Assembly: GCA_030600725.1 (NCBI GenBank)
Contig: JAUVLN010000006.1
Location: 1-22,713 of the forward strand
Direction: 5' to 3'
Source of the DNA: Thermoplasmatota archaeon
GTDB taxonomy: Archaea > Thermoplasmatota > Penumbrarchaeia > Penumbrarchaeales > Penumbrarchaeaceae
Length of the DNA: 22,713 bases
The translations under genes and the position numbers were made by a program. The notes under the pieces are model-generated. The model did no database searches, was not told the DNA's origin, and saw nothing but the letters and a program-made list of their open reading frames with translations. Of the stretch, positions 7,181 through 15,559 are shown in pieces (positions within the stretch are counted from its first letter, which is position 1; every line of letters starts with the position of its first letter).

Positions 7181-9430
7181 TCAACCTATGGACCCTATGA
7201 TCCGGTTCAGCGTCTCGCTGGGCCGCATCGCCTTCGAGACCATCTCATCGCTGGGCCTGTAGTAGCCGCCCATATCCACCGGATCTCCCTGCACGGAGAT
7301 GAGCTCCTCCACGATCTTCTCCTCGTTCTCCTTGAGCTCCCTCGCAACGTTGGAGAATATCCCCCTGAGCCCCTCATCCCCGGACTGCTCGGAAAGCGCC
7401 TGGGCCCAGTACATGGCCAGGTAGAAGTGGCTTCCCCTGTTATCGATCTGGTTGACCTTTCTGGATGGTGACCTGTTATCCTCAAGGAACCTCTCCGTCG
7501 CCTGATCGAGTGTATCCGCAAGGACCTTTGCCTTCCCATTCCCGGTCTGGATGCTCAGATAATCGAGCGATGCGGATAGGGCCAGAAACTCTCCAAGGGA
7601 GTCCCATCTCAGATGGCCCTCCTCCCTGAACTGCTGAACGTGCTTGGGCGCCGACCCACCAGCTCCGGTCTCAAACAATCTACCCCCGTTCATCAGAGGT
7701 ACGATGGAGAGCATCTTCGCGCTTGTTCCAACCTCAAGGATGGGGAAAAGGTCCGTTAGATAATCACGGAGGACATTGCCTGTTACCGAGATCGTATCCT
7801 TTCCTTCCCTGATACGCGTACATGAAAAGAGTGTGGCCTCTACCGGGGACATGATATCAATTTCCAGGCCGGAGGTGTCATGGTCAGGCAGATACCGTTT
7901 CACCTTCTCTATAAGCTGAGCGTCGTGTGCCCTATTCTGATCAAGCCAGATGACGGTGGGCGTACCTGTTGCCCTTGCTCTGTTCACCGCCAGTTTGATC
8001 CAGTCCTGTATGGGAAGGTCCTTTACCTGGCACATACGGAAGATATCGCCCTCTTCCACGTTCCTGGACAGGAGCGTCTCCCCAGATGCTGATACGACGC
8101 GTACAGTGCCGTTACCCGGGCAGATGAAGGTCTTGTCATGGGACCCGTATTCCTCCGCTTTCTGTGCCATGAGACCTACGTTCGGAACGGTTCCCATGGT
8201 CGTAGGGTCAAAGGCGCCGTTCTCCTTGCAGAAATCTATGACGGTCTTGTAGACGCCGGCATATGATCTGTCCGGGATGACATACTTCGTGTCATGGAGC
8301 TCTCCATCCTTTCCCCACATTCTTCCCGAGTTCCTGATCGCAGCCGGCATGGATGCATCGATGATCACGTCACTGGGCACGTGGAGATTGGTGATACCCT
8401 TGTCGGAGTTCACCATGGCAAGCTCGGGCCTCTTCTCGTAGCATGCCTCGATGTCTGCTTCTATCTCCGCCCTCCTCTCATCGGGTAAAGAATTGATCTT
8501 GGCATACAGGTCGCCCAGGCCGTTATTGGGGCTTATGCCCAAATCTTCGAAGGTCTTTCCATATTTGTCGAAAACATCCTTGAAGAATACAGAGACTACG
8601 TGTCCGAATATGATGGGGTCTGATACTTTCATCATGGTGGCCTTGAGATGGACGGAAAACAGGATGCCCTTTTCCTTCGCATCCTCCATCTGCTCCTCGA
8701 GGAATGCACGGAGGGCCTGTTTGCTCATGACCGACACATCGATGATCTCGCCCTCTATTAACGGGGTCTTCTCCTTCAGCAACTCGAGATCCCCATCCAC
8801 GCCAACGAACTCGATCCTGGAATCTCCGACATTTTCATGGGAGATGGTGAGTGATACCTCATTGGAGAACAGGTCTCCACCATTCATATGGGAAACGTGG
8901 GACTTCGAATCGGGTGCCCACTCGCCCATTGAATGGGGGTGCTTTCTTGCATAGTTCTTTACGGAACTAGGGGCTCTTCTACTTGAGTTCCCTTCCCTCA
9001 GGACCGGATTCACGGCGCTTCCCTTTATCCTATCATATCTGGCCTTTATCTCCTTCTCCATGTCGCTCGTTGGATCCTCGGGATAGTCCGGCAGATCATA
9101 GCCCTTCTCCTGCAGCTCCTTGACCGCCGCCTTCAACTGAGGGATCGAGGCGCTGATACAGGGCAGTTTGATCACGTTCGCCTCTGACATCTTCACCAGC
9201 GCTCCCAGCTCCGTCAGGTCGTCATTTATCCTCTGCCGGTCCGTCATTCTCTCCGGGAACCTGGCGACGATCCTCCCGGCGAGGGAGATATCCCTGGTTT
9301 CAACTTCCACACCCGCTGCGTTGGTGTATGTTTTGATGATGGGCAGCAAAGAGTAGGTCGCAAGTGCAGGCGCTTCATCGACTTTTGTATAGATGATCAT
9401 CGATCTTCCAAATGCTTCCTTTTTATCCAT
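7181..9430 (-). CDS. icd: Monomeric NADP-dependent isocitrate dehydrogenase
   Basis: The 749-residue product matches the monomeric IDH family (Azotobacter enzyme 741 residues) along its whole length: DEAPALATYSLLPIIK, VETRDISLAGRI, NVIKLPCISASIPQLKAAVK, GSAVNPVLREGNSSRRAP and KNYARKHPHSMGEW. Isocitrate-binding residues of the family fall at S138, N141, R145 and R151. It oxidatively decarboxylates isocitrate to 2-oxoglutarate with NADP; the related Chlorobium enzyme runs the reductive carboxylation. It is the last gene of the aconitase-cit operon, 20 bases after citF, with AAGGAG seven to twelve bases before the ATG. This family is chiefly bacterial, so transfer into this archaeal line is likely. 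Confidence 0.95.
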   Translation of the reverse strand: MDKKEAFGRSMIIYTKVDEAPALATYSLLPIIKTYTNAAGVEVETRDISLAGRIVARFPERMTDRQRINDDLTELGALVKMSEANVIKLPCISASIPQLKAAVKELQEKGYDLPDYPEDPTSDMEKEIKARYDRIKGSAVNPVLREGNSSRRAPSSVKNYARKHPHSMGEWAPDSKSHVSHMNGGDLFSNEVSLTISHENVGDSRIEFVGVDGDLELLKEKTPLIEGEIIDVSVMSKQALRAFLEEQMEDAKEKGILFSVHLKATMMKVSDPIIFGHVVSVFFKDVFDKYGKTFEDLGISPNNGLGDLYAKINSLPDERRAEIEADIEACYEKRPELAMVNSDKGITNLHVPSDVIIDASMPAAIRNSGRMWGKDGELHDTKYVIPDRSYAGVYKTVIDFCKENGAFDPTTMGTVPNVGLMAQKAEEYGSHDKTFICPGNGTVRVVSASGETLLSRNVEEGDIFRMCQVKDLPIQDWIKLAVNRARATGTPTVIWLDQNRAHDAQLIEKVKRYLPDHDTSGLEIDIMSPVEATLFSCTRIREGKDTISVTGNVLRDYLTDLFPILEVGTSAKMLSIVPLMNGGRLFETGAGGSAPKHVQQFREEGHLRWDSLGEFLALSASLDYLSIQTGNGKAKVLADTLDQATERFLEDNRSPSRKVNQIDNRGSHFYLAMYWAQALSEQSGDEGLRGIFSNVARELKENEEKIVEELISVQGDPVDMGGYYRPSDEMVSKAMRPSETLNRIIGSIG

Positions 9431-9450
9431 TTTTTCAACTCCTTCTGTTG

Positions 9451-11088
9451 TTATGAAACTTCCCGTTCCTCCCTGTCAACAAATACCGCATCATCATAAT
9501 ATTTGGGCACGATGTTCCTCACAACGTCGATGATGGTACCGTCCCTGTACTCTATCAGGGCGACTATCTTATCCCCCCAGTTGGGTTCCACCTTCGAACC
9601 GGTTATATCCGTCGCCATCCTGTTCAGCTCCTCTATCGTGCATATCCTCATATCCCTGGGTATCTTGACATGCTTCAGTTTCTCCAGAAGGTCCATTCTC
9701 CTTGGATTGATGGCGATACCGCGTTCCGAAACGACCACATCCACGGTCTCACCGGGGGTCACCACGGTCGTACATCTCTTGACCACTACCGGGAACCTGC
9801 CCCTGAAGAGCGGTATGGTGATGATCGTCAAACTGGCGCCTGCAGCGGTGTCGGAATGGCCGCCAACTGGTTCAGCTATGATCCCCGTGGACATGGTTGC
9901 GGTATTTGCGTTGAAATCCAGGTCCACCTCCGTGGCACCCAGCACGACAACGTCCAGCTTGTTCACGGTACACCCCTTTCCGTGTATGTTCGCATACGCC
10001 CCGATGGGCAGGTCCACGTGGTTGGGGTTGTTCTTCATGTTCTCAATGGCGACCATATCGAATGCCTGGCCCGTAATCAGCTTCTTCACGGTGCCGTCCT
10101 TCAGCATATCCACGAGGAACTTCGTCGTACCTCCCTGTGCCCAACCGGCTGTTATCCCTTTCTTCTTTATCAGTTTGTGAAGATATTCGTTGAAGGCCAG
10201 GGATATCCCACCGGCCCCGGCCTGAAAGTTCATTCCGTCGATAACATAACCAAGCAGATCTGCGATCTTCACCGCATCCTTTGCGATCTTCAACCGGGTG
10301 GGGGAATTGGTCACCCTGAGCTCTCCGGATGCTATCTTCGAGGGGTCACCGATCTTATCGACGACCACGACGTAATCCACCTTCTCCTGGCTGATCGACA
10401 TGGGAAAGTTGGGATATTCCACTAGGTTGTCGGTGATCGCGATCACGTGGTCGGCGAAGTTCACATCCACATATGAGAAGTTGATCGTACCGCATGCGGA
10501 TGGGCCGTTGATGGCATTCAGGTTTCCCAGCTCATCGGCGGAAGGCGCGCCCACGAAGGCCACGTCGATCCTGATATCTCCTGCCTCGATGGCCCTGACC
10601 CTGCCCCCGTGGGATCTGATCTTCATCGGCCTATCCAGATACTTACCCGAGCTCACAAGCCTCCCGAACTCACCTCTTGCTGATCCGCCCTCTATGTGAC
10701 CGATGGTGCCATCCTTGATACACCTGATGATCATATCCTCCTGACATTGAAAGGTGGAGGAGGGTGCAAGGGTCAGGTTCCTGATCCCCTTCTTCCGGAT
10801 CTCATCAAGGACCATGTTCATCACCATGTCTCCGTTGCGGAAATGATGGTGGAAGGAGATCGTCATGCCATCCTTCAGTCCCACCCTGTCTATCGCAGCG
10901 CCCAGTGTCGCTATGACCTCGTTCGTCTGATCCGCAATATACCCCAACCTTGGGCCGTGCTTCCGATCGTTCCTGGGAACGGCGCTGAAGGGGCCGCAGT
11001 AAGGTGTGAGCTCTTCGCCGTTGATGGACCTTGGTATCATTCTCCCAATCCGGTTCTCAACCCACTCCACTTCATCGACACCGACCAT
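9451..11088 (-). CDS. citF: Citrate lyase alpha subunit (citrate CoA-/ACP-transferase)
   Basis: The 545-residue protein follows CitF throughout: GLKDGMTISFHHHFRNGD (70-87), IRSHGGRVRAIEAG (157-170), IDVAFVGAPSADELGN (174-189), QAGAGGISLA (289-298), GATEVDLDFNAN (384-395, with E387 as the likely catalytic glutamate), GGHSDTAAGA (409-418) and VTPGETVD (443-450). CitF moves the thioester from an acetyl carrier to citrate, giving citryl-carrier and acetate. The ATG at 11086-11088 follows the citE TAG with no gap and in the same frame. GGAGGAT inside the end of citE gives it a ribosome binding site of its own. Confidence 0.95.
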   Translation of the reverse strand: MVGVDEVEWVENRIGRMIPRSINGEELTPYCGPFSAVPRNDRKHGPRLGYIADQTNEVIATLGAAIDRVGLKDGMTISFHHHFRNGDMVMNMVLDEIRKKGIRNLTLAPSSTFQCQEDMIIRCIKDGTIGHIEGGSARGEFGRLVSSGKYLDRPMKIRSHGGRVRAIEAGDIRIDVAFVGAPSADELGNLNAINGPSACGTINFSYVDVNFADHVIAITDNLVEYPNFPMSISQEKVDYVVVVDKIGDPSKIASGELRVTNSPTRLKIAKDAVKIADLLGYVIDGMNFQAGAGGISLAFNEYLHKLIKKKGITAGWAQGGTTKFLVDMLKDGTVKKLITGQAFDMVAIENMKNNPNHVDLPIGAYANIHGKGCTVNKLDVVVLGATEVDLDFNANTATMSTGIIAEPVGGHSDTAAGASLTIITIPLFRGRFPVVVKRCTTVVTPGETVDVVVSERGIAINPRRMDLLEKLKHVKIPRDMRICTIEELNRMATDITGSKVEPNWGDKIVALIEYRDGTIIDVVRNIVPKYYDDAVFVDREEREVS

Positions 11089-11988
11089 CTACCCATCCTC
11101 CTCGATGACGGGGATGGATAGTTCCGCAGCCCTGGCCCTGGCCAGAATACGCTCCGCTTTCATGACAATGGGCCTGTCCACCATCTTCTTACCCAGGGCG
11201 ATGACCCCGGAACCCTTCTTTCGGGCTTCCTCGATGGCTCCTGTGACCCTCACCGCGTACCTGATCTCCTCCTGGGTTGGATTGAACACGTCGTGGATCA
11301 CATCTATCTGAAGGGGATGAATGCAGGCCTTTCCGTCGAATCCCATCTTCTTTATCATCGTGGTCTCCTTGCGGAGGCCCTCCTCGTCCTCGAAGTCGGA
11401 ATAGACCGTATCTATCGCCTGGATCCCGGCGGCCCTCGCGGCCAGGAGTATCAGGGAGCGCGCGGTGTTGATCGCCAACCCATCGGCGCTTCTCTCTCCG
11501 CCCAGGTCCGCGGTCAGGTCCTCGCCCCCGATTGTAATACCCTCCAAACGCTTTGATGCCTTTGCGATGTCCGGTGCGTTGATGATGCCCTTGGCCGTCT
11601 CCATGGTGGCGAAAAGCTTGATGCGACCGATCTCCAGCCCTTTACGCCCTTCCATCCTGGTAACCAGTTCGTCGACCTGTATCACGTCCTCGACGCTCTC
11701 CACCTTGGGAATGTAGATACCGTCGAGTTTCTCGCATACCACCTGTTCGATATCCCATTTTCCCCAGGGGGTCGACAGGGGGTTGATCCTAACCGTCACC
11801 TCAGTGCACGGCCCGAAATCGATCACCTTCAGCGCCTCGGATACGAGCATTCTGGCATCCACCTTGAATTCCGGTCCGACGCTGTCCTCCAGATCGAGCG
11901 AGATCACATCCGAACAGTAGAGCCCCGCAGGAGGGATCATCTTGGGATTGTTCCCCGGGACGTAGAGCCTTGATCTCCTGAGCTTCAT
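11089..11988 (-). CDS. citE: Citrate lyase beta subunit (citryl-CoA/citryl-ACP lyase)
   Basis: From the ATG at 11986-11988 the product is 299 residues, normal for CitE. Family marks are RRSRLYVPGNNPKMI at the start, SLDLEDSV (30-37), VRIN (66-69, substrate arginine R67), ATMETAKGIINA (127-138, Mg ligand E130) and GGEDLTADLG (154-163, Mg ligand D157). CitE splits citryl-thioester into oxaloacetate and acetyl-thioester, and can run in reverse. The start overlaps the citD stop as ATGA, so the upstream in-frame ATG at 12069 is a shadow. It ends in TAG (11089-11091), followed at once by the in-frame citF ATG. Confidence 0.95.
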   Translation of the reverse strand: MKLRRSRLYVPGNNPKMIPPAGLYCSDVISLDLEDSVGPEFKVDARMLVSEALKVIDFGPCTEVTVRINPLSTPWGKWDIEQVVCEKLDGIYIPKVESVEDVIQVDELVTRMEGRKGLEIGRIKLFATMETAKGIINAPDIAKASKRLEGITIGGEDLTADLGGERSADGLAINTARSLILLAARAAGIQAIDTVYSDFEDEEGLRKETTMIKKMGFDGKACIHPLQIDVIHDVFNPTQEEIRYAVRVTGAIEEARKKGSGVIALGKKMVDRPIVMKAERILARARAAELSIPVIEEDG

Positions 11989-12272
11989 TCGAAAGCCCCC
12001 CCCTTTATCGCTGCAGCCTTGATCCTGGCTATGATGGTGAAGTTCAGGGGGCTCCTTCCCTTGCTCCATATCCGGGCGTCCTCGATCCCCATCCCGTTGA
12101 GGGTCTCCTTTATGATCTTGAACACCTCGTCCCGTAACGCATCCCGGGCCTTGCCCTCGATCTCCACTTTGATTCCCGTGCCCGGCTCCACCGGAAAGAG
12201 CTTGACTATGCAGTCCTCCCTCTCCTCGGTGCCGGCCATGCCTTCCCGCTTGATTGTATGTATGACCATCAT
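11985..12272 (-). CDS. citD: CitD-like citrate lyase gamma subunit lacking the prosthetic-group serine
   Basis: The 95-residue protein has the CitD shape and place in the operon: GT near residue 14, a VEPGTGIKVEIEGKARD strand pair, an amphipathic helix, GIEDARIW and FTIIARIKAAAIKGG near the end. In ordinary CitD the motif GTLESSD carries a phosphoribosyl-dephospho-CoA group on its first serine. Here the motif reads GTEERED, and no serine occurs in about the first 70 residues. The subunit therefore cannot carry the usual thiol arm at the usual site and may be structural only. GGAGGTGGG just before the ATG is the strongest ribosome binding site of the operon. It is 12 bases downstream of aconitase. 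Confidence 0.8.
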   Translation of the reverse strand: MMVIHTIKREGMAGTEEREDCIVKLFPVEPGTGIKVEIEGKARDALRDEVFKIIKETLNGMGIEDARIWSKGRSPLNFTIIARIKAAAIKGGAFE

Positions 12273-12284
12273 CCCACCTCCAGA

Positions 12285-14207
12285 TCAGGCCATGCTCTTT
12301 TTGGTATAGTTGAGGGTCCCTCCCTCTTTGAGCACATCGACCTCCCTGACGGAAAGATCGTGTACCAGAGGTATTGAGATGCCCTTGTTCCTCACCTCGA
12401 TGGTGAGGTCGCCCGAGAGGTCGGACAGGTCCAGGAAGATGTCGTCTCCCTGCTCCAGCCTATCGAGATCGGCACCGTCCCTGAATGTCAAGGGCATTAT
12501 GCCAAAATTGATCAGATTGGCCCGGTGTATCCTGGCAAACGACTTCACTATGACCGCCTTGACGCCCAGGTACTTGGGGGCAAGAGCCGCATGCTCCCTG
12601 GATGATCCCTGGCCGTAGTTATCGCCTCCGATGATGAAGCCACCCTTCTTCTCCTGCGCCCTCCTCGGGAAATCCTCGTCCACCTGTGAGAACACGTACT
12701 CGGATATCGCGGGTATATTGGAACGGAGGGGAAGGATCTTGGCACCCGCGGGCATGATGTGGTCCGTGGTGATGTTATCCTTTACCTTTATCAGAACCTC
12801 ACCCTCCTGGGATGTTGGAAGCCCGGGGAAATCCGGTAGCGGCTTGATATTCGGGCCCCTGACTATCTCCACCTTCCTTGCTTCCTCTTCCGGAAGCGGG
12901 TAGATGAATAGGTTGTTATCAACAAGGTAACTGGTGGGCTCCTCTATCTTGTGGTATTCTCCAAGCTCCCTCGGGTCGGTCATGACGCCCTTCAATGCTG
13001 TGGCAGCGGCAACCTCGGGAGAGACCAGATACACATCCGCATCCCTGGTTCCGGACCTCCCCTTGAAGTTCCTGTTGAACGTCCTTACAGAGACGGCGCC
13101 TGACCGGGGGGCCAGACCCATGCCGATACAGGGACCGCAGCCGGATTCCAGCATCCTGAAACCCGCCTCCACCAGGTCGGCATAGGCGCCGGTCCTGACC
13201 ATCTCCCTGATTATCGTCCTAGATCCGGGGGAGATGGTGGCGGATATATCATCGTGAAGCCTTTTCCCCTTCACCGTTCTTGCCACTATCATAAGGTCAC
13301 GAAATGAGGAGTTGGTGCAGGAGCCGATGCAGACCTGGTCCACCTTCATCCCCTGGAGTTCCTTTACGGTTACAACCGCGCCGGGGGAGTGGGGTTTGGC
13401 CGCAAGTGGAACGAGTACGGAGAGATCTATCTCCATTATCTCATCGTACTGTGCGTCGTCATCGGCCTTCATCTCCACCCACTGCTCACCCCTCCCCATC
13501 ACCTCCATGAACCTTTTGGTGTTCTCATCGGATGGAAAGATGGATGTGGTGCACCCTGTCTCGGTACCCATGTTGGTCACGGTGGCCCTGTCGGGAACGG
13601 ATAATGAGGCGAGGGCGGGTCCGAAATACTCCAGGATGTAACCCCTGCCTCCCTTGACGTCGATCCTTCTGAGGATCTCCAGAATGATATCTTTTCCGGA
13701 AACCCAATCGGGCAGTGATCCCGTCAATTTAATACCCATGATCCTGGGATACTTCAGCTTGAAGGCACCTCCCGCCATTGCGACTGCGACATCAAGTCCT
13801 CCGGCCCCTATGGCTATCTGACCTATGCCCCCTGCAGTCGGAGTATGTGAATCGGAGCCGATAAGCGTCTTTCCAGGCGTGGAGAACCTCTCCAGAAAGA
13901 CCTGATGACATATCCCGTTTCCCGCCTTGGACAGGATGATCCCGTACCTCTTGGCTATTGACTGCAGGTACCTGTGATCGTCCGCGTTCTTGAAGTCGGA
14001 TTGAAGCATATTGTGGTCGATGAAGGAGACGGACCTCTCCGTTTTCACCCTGTCCAACCCCATCGCCTCGAACTGAAGGTAGGCCATGGTACCCGTTGCA
14101 TCCTGTGTCAGGGTATGGTCCATCCTTATCGCTATCTCCTCGCCGGGAGATTCAACTCCCTTGATCATATGTTCCTTTAAAATCTTCTGAGCCAAGGTTC
14201 TTCCCAT
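12285..14207 (-). CDS. acn: Aconitate hydratase (single-chain, about 640 residues)
   Basis: The product has the full aconitase fold with the swivel domain at the C-terminus. The [4Fe-4S] ligands are C297 (IGSCTNSSF) and C357/C360 (SGCGPCIGMG). Substrate-side motifs include DHTLTQDATGT, GSDSHTPTAGGIGQIAIGAG and, in the swivel domain, GGDNYGQGSSREHAA. The length of about 640 residues fits the Clostridium-type putative aconitases rather than the 850-900-residue AcnA or AcnB. It isomerises citrate and isocitrate, feeding the dehydrogenase at the end of the operon. The ATG at 14207 has GGAGGGA ahead of it; an upstream ATG at 14222 would put that site inside the gene. Confidence 0.93.
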   Translation of the reverse strand: MGRTLAQKILKEHMIKGVESPGEEIAIRMDHTLTQDATGTMAYLQFEAMGLDRVKTERSVSFIDHNMLQSDFKNADDHRYLQSIAKRYGIILSKAGNGICHQVFLERFSTPGKTLIGSDSHTPTAGGIGQIAIGAGGLDVAVAMAGGAFKLKYPRIMGIKLTGSLPDWVSGKDIILEILRRIDVKGGRGYILEYFGPALASLSVPDRATVTNMGTETGCTTSIFPSDENTKRFMEVMGRGEQWVEMKADDDAQYDEIMEIDLSVLVPLAAKPHSPGAVVTVKELQGMKVDQVCIGSCTNSSFRDLMIVARTVKGKRLHDDISATISPGSRTIIREMVRTGAYADLVEAGFRMLESGCGPCIGMGLAPRSGAVSVRTFNRNFKGRSGTRDADVYLVSPEVAAATALKGVMTDPRELGEYHKIEEPTSYLVDNNLFIYPLPEEEARKVEIVRGPNIKPLPDFPGLPTSQEGEVLIKVKDNITTDHIMPAGAKILPLRSNIPAISEYVFSQVDEDFPRRAQEKKGGFIIGGDNYGQGSSREHAALAPKYLGVKAVIVKSFARIHRANLINFGIMPLTFRDGADLDRLEQGDDIFLDLSDLSGDLTIEVRNKGISIPLVHDLSVREVDVLKEGGTLNYTKKSMA

Positions 14208-14259
14208 TGAATCCCTCCACATGGTAATACTCTAAGGCAAATGGGAATTAAAACCCCCC

Positions 14260-14268
14260 TATATATAG
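14260..14268 (-). promoter_or_regulatory. TATA box of the acn-citDEF-icd operon
   Basis: CTATATATA on the minus strand, centred about 57 bases before the aconitase ATG. Archaeal spacing would put transcription start near 14237, leaving a leader of about 30 bases that includes GGAGGGA. Confidence 0.6.
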
Positions 14269-14291
14269 CTTACTAAATTTTGATTATTTTC

Positions 14292-14310
14292 CAATATTCC
14301 CGAAATATTG
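14292..14310. promoter_or_regulatory. Palindromic operator candidate between acn and the divergent regulator
   Basis: CAATATT-CCCGA-AATATTG is an inverted repeat with perfect 7-base arms. It lies upstream of the aconitase TATA box and just downstream of a weak TATA-like GATTATTTT (14282-14290) on the regulator side. That position would suit activation of the operon and repression of the regulator by one protein. Confidence 0.5.
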
Positions 14311-14326
14311 TAACTATTTATTCATC

Positions 14327-15511
14327 ATGTTGAGCTTTTTTTCATTACCCTTAAATATCAAAACGCCCTTGTTGAAAAAAACCGGGGTGCAATCTGTGGA
14401 TCTATCTACAACGGAGCGTGCAGTCCTCATGGGCATGGTCACTTATCCCGATATCCAGGATCGGGAGATATCCTCGATGCTGGACCTCCCCAATTCCACA
14501 TATGCCTCGGCAAAGGCCAAGATCCTCAAACAGGGCCTGGTCCAGGATATATTCATTCCGATCTTTCCCAGGCTCGGTTTCGAACTGCTTGCCACCGTTT
14601 TCGGTGATTTCAATCCATCCATTCCCTTCAGTGAGAGACTACGGAACACGAAGATGACCGTGGAGGCATCTCCCGAGATGATCGTCTCCATAGGTGAGTC
14701 GCACAGGGGCTTCTCCCTTTCGATCGCCAGGAACGTCACCAGGATCATGAAGATCATGGACGTCAGGATGAGGCTCCTGGCCAGGCTGAACCTCCTGGAG
14801 ATAGAGCTTCCCACACAGGTACTGTTCCCCTTCCAGCTATCCAACATCCATCGGTTCTTCAACAACGCGCCCCTGTTGTACAAGAGAATACAGGAGAAAG
14901 GGGGTTTTCAGAGTGACCACCTGGAGGACCTCTTCACACCTGAACAGCTGAGGAAGAAGGACAGGATCCTGCAGCTGGATGGCTCCAGGAGGATCAACGA
15001 ACCGGCGCAGGTGGACCTGTCGAAGACCCAGCTGGATATCCTTCTGTACCTGATCAAATATCCGGAGCTGTCCGCCTCGAGGTTATCGGCCGTATCCCCC
15101 TATTCCAGGCATACGATCTCGAGGGCAAAGGGCCATCTCCAGGAAGAGGGATACATAACCAGGATGAGGCTCCTGGACCTGGCGCAGCTGGATTACAAGA
15201 TCATTACGCTGTTCCATTCAAGGCTTGACCCAAAACATCCGATAACAATTGGCGAGTGTACCATGCCCCAGCTGCTTCAGGATGAGACCATCTTCTTCAC
15301 CAGCAGGCCAACGGAGATGGTCATGATCGCCGTTTACCCCGATTACATCGAGTACAACAAAGGGATGTCCGCCTTCAACCACTTCCTGAAGAACAAAAAC
15401 CACGCAAATACCATACCGGTGTTCAGGAACCATTCACTCCCGGAGGCGATATGGATCAAGAAGTTCGCCTTCGAGGACCTGCTCAGGGACCACTTTGACT
15501 TCAAGATCTAG
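14327..15511 (+). CDS. Transcription regulator with two tandem winged-helix halves
   Basis: The 394-residue protein is an internal duplication. Each half opens with a DNA-binding helical domain: LSTTERAVLMGMVTYPDIQD at about 26-45 and LSKTQLDILLYLIKYPELSA at about 231-250. Each continues with a second recognition-type segment (NSTYASAKAKILKQGLVQ; SRHTISRAKGHLQEEGYITR) and an alpha/beta domain of about 100 residues. I do not recognise a named family, although the arrangement resembles duplicated Lrp/MarR-like archaeal regulators. It is divergent from the acn-cit-icd operon with a palindrome in between, so control of that operon is the natural guess. The ATG at 14327 is first in frame; a GTG near 14396 is an alternative. 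It ends in TAG, in frame with the next gene. Confidence 0.7.
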   Translation: MLSFFSLPLNIKTPLLKKTGVQSVDLSTTERAVLMGMVTYPDIQDREISSMLDLPNSTYASAKAKILKQGLVQDIFIPIFPRLGFELLATVFGDFNPSIPFSERLRNTKMTVEASPEMIVSIGESHRGFSLSIARNVTRIMKIMDVRMRLLARLNLLEIELPTQVLFPFQLSNIHRFFNNAPLLYKRIQEKGGFQSDHLEDLFTPEQLRKKDRILQLDGSRRINEPAQVDLSKTQLDILLYLIKYPELSASRLSAVSPYSRHTISRAKGHLQEEGYITRMRLLDLAQLDYKIITLFHSRLDPKHPITIGECTMPQLLQDETIFFTSRPTEMVMIAVYPDYIEYNKGMSAFNHFLKNKNHANTIPVFRNHSLPEAIWIKKFAFEDLLRDHFDFKI

Positions 15512-15525
15512 AAGGTTGTGTTACA

Positions 15526-15536
15526 CAAATATTTTA
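15526..15536 (+). promoter_or_regulatory. Candidate TATA box for the AlkD-like gene
   Basis: AAATATTTTA sits about 25-34 bases before the ATG at 15560. That spacing would give a leaderless transcript, and there is no ribosome binding site ahead of this ATG. Confidence 0.4.
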
Positions 15537-15559
15537 CCCTGGACCATGATCGACCATCC

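Noticed and set aside
9503..10425. Long plus-strand ORFs opposite citF (225 and 251 residues)
   Set aside because: They lie opposite a fully conserved CitF and resemble no family; they are shadows of high-GC codon use.
11089..12069. Longer CitE starting at 12069
   Set aside because: The extra 27 residues overlap citD in another frame and do not resemble CitE; the ATG at 11988 starts exactly at the family N-terminus with an ATGA overlap.
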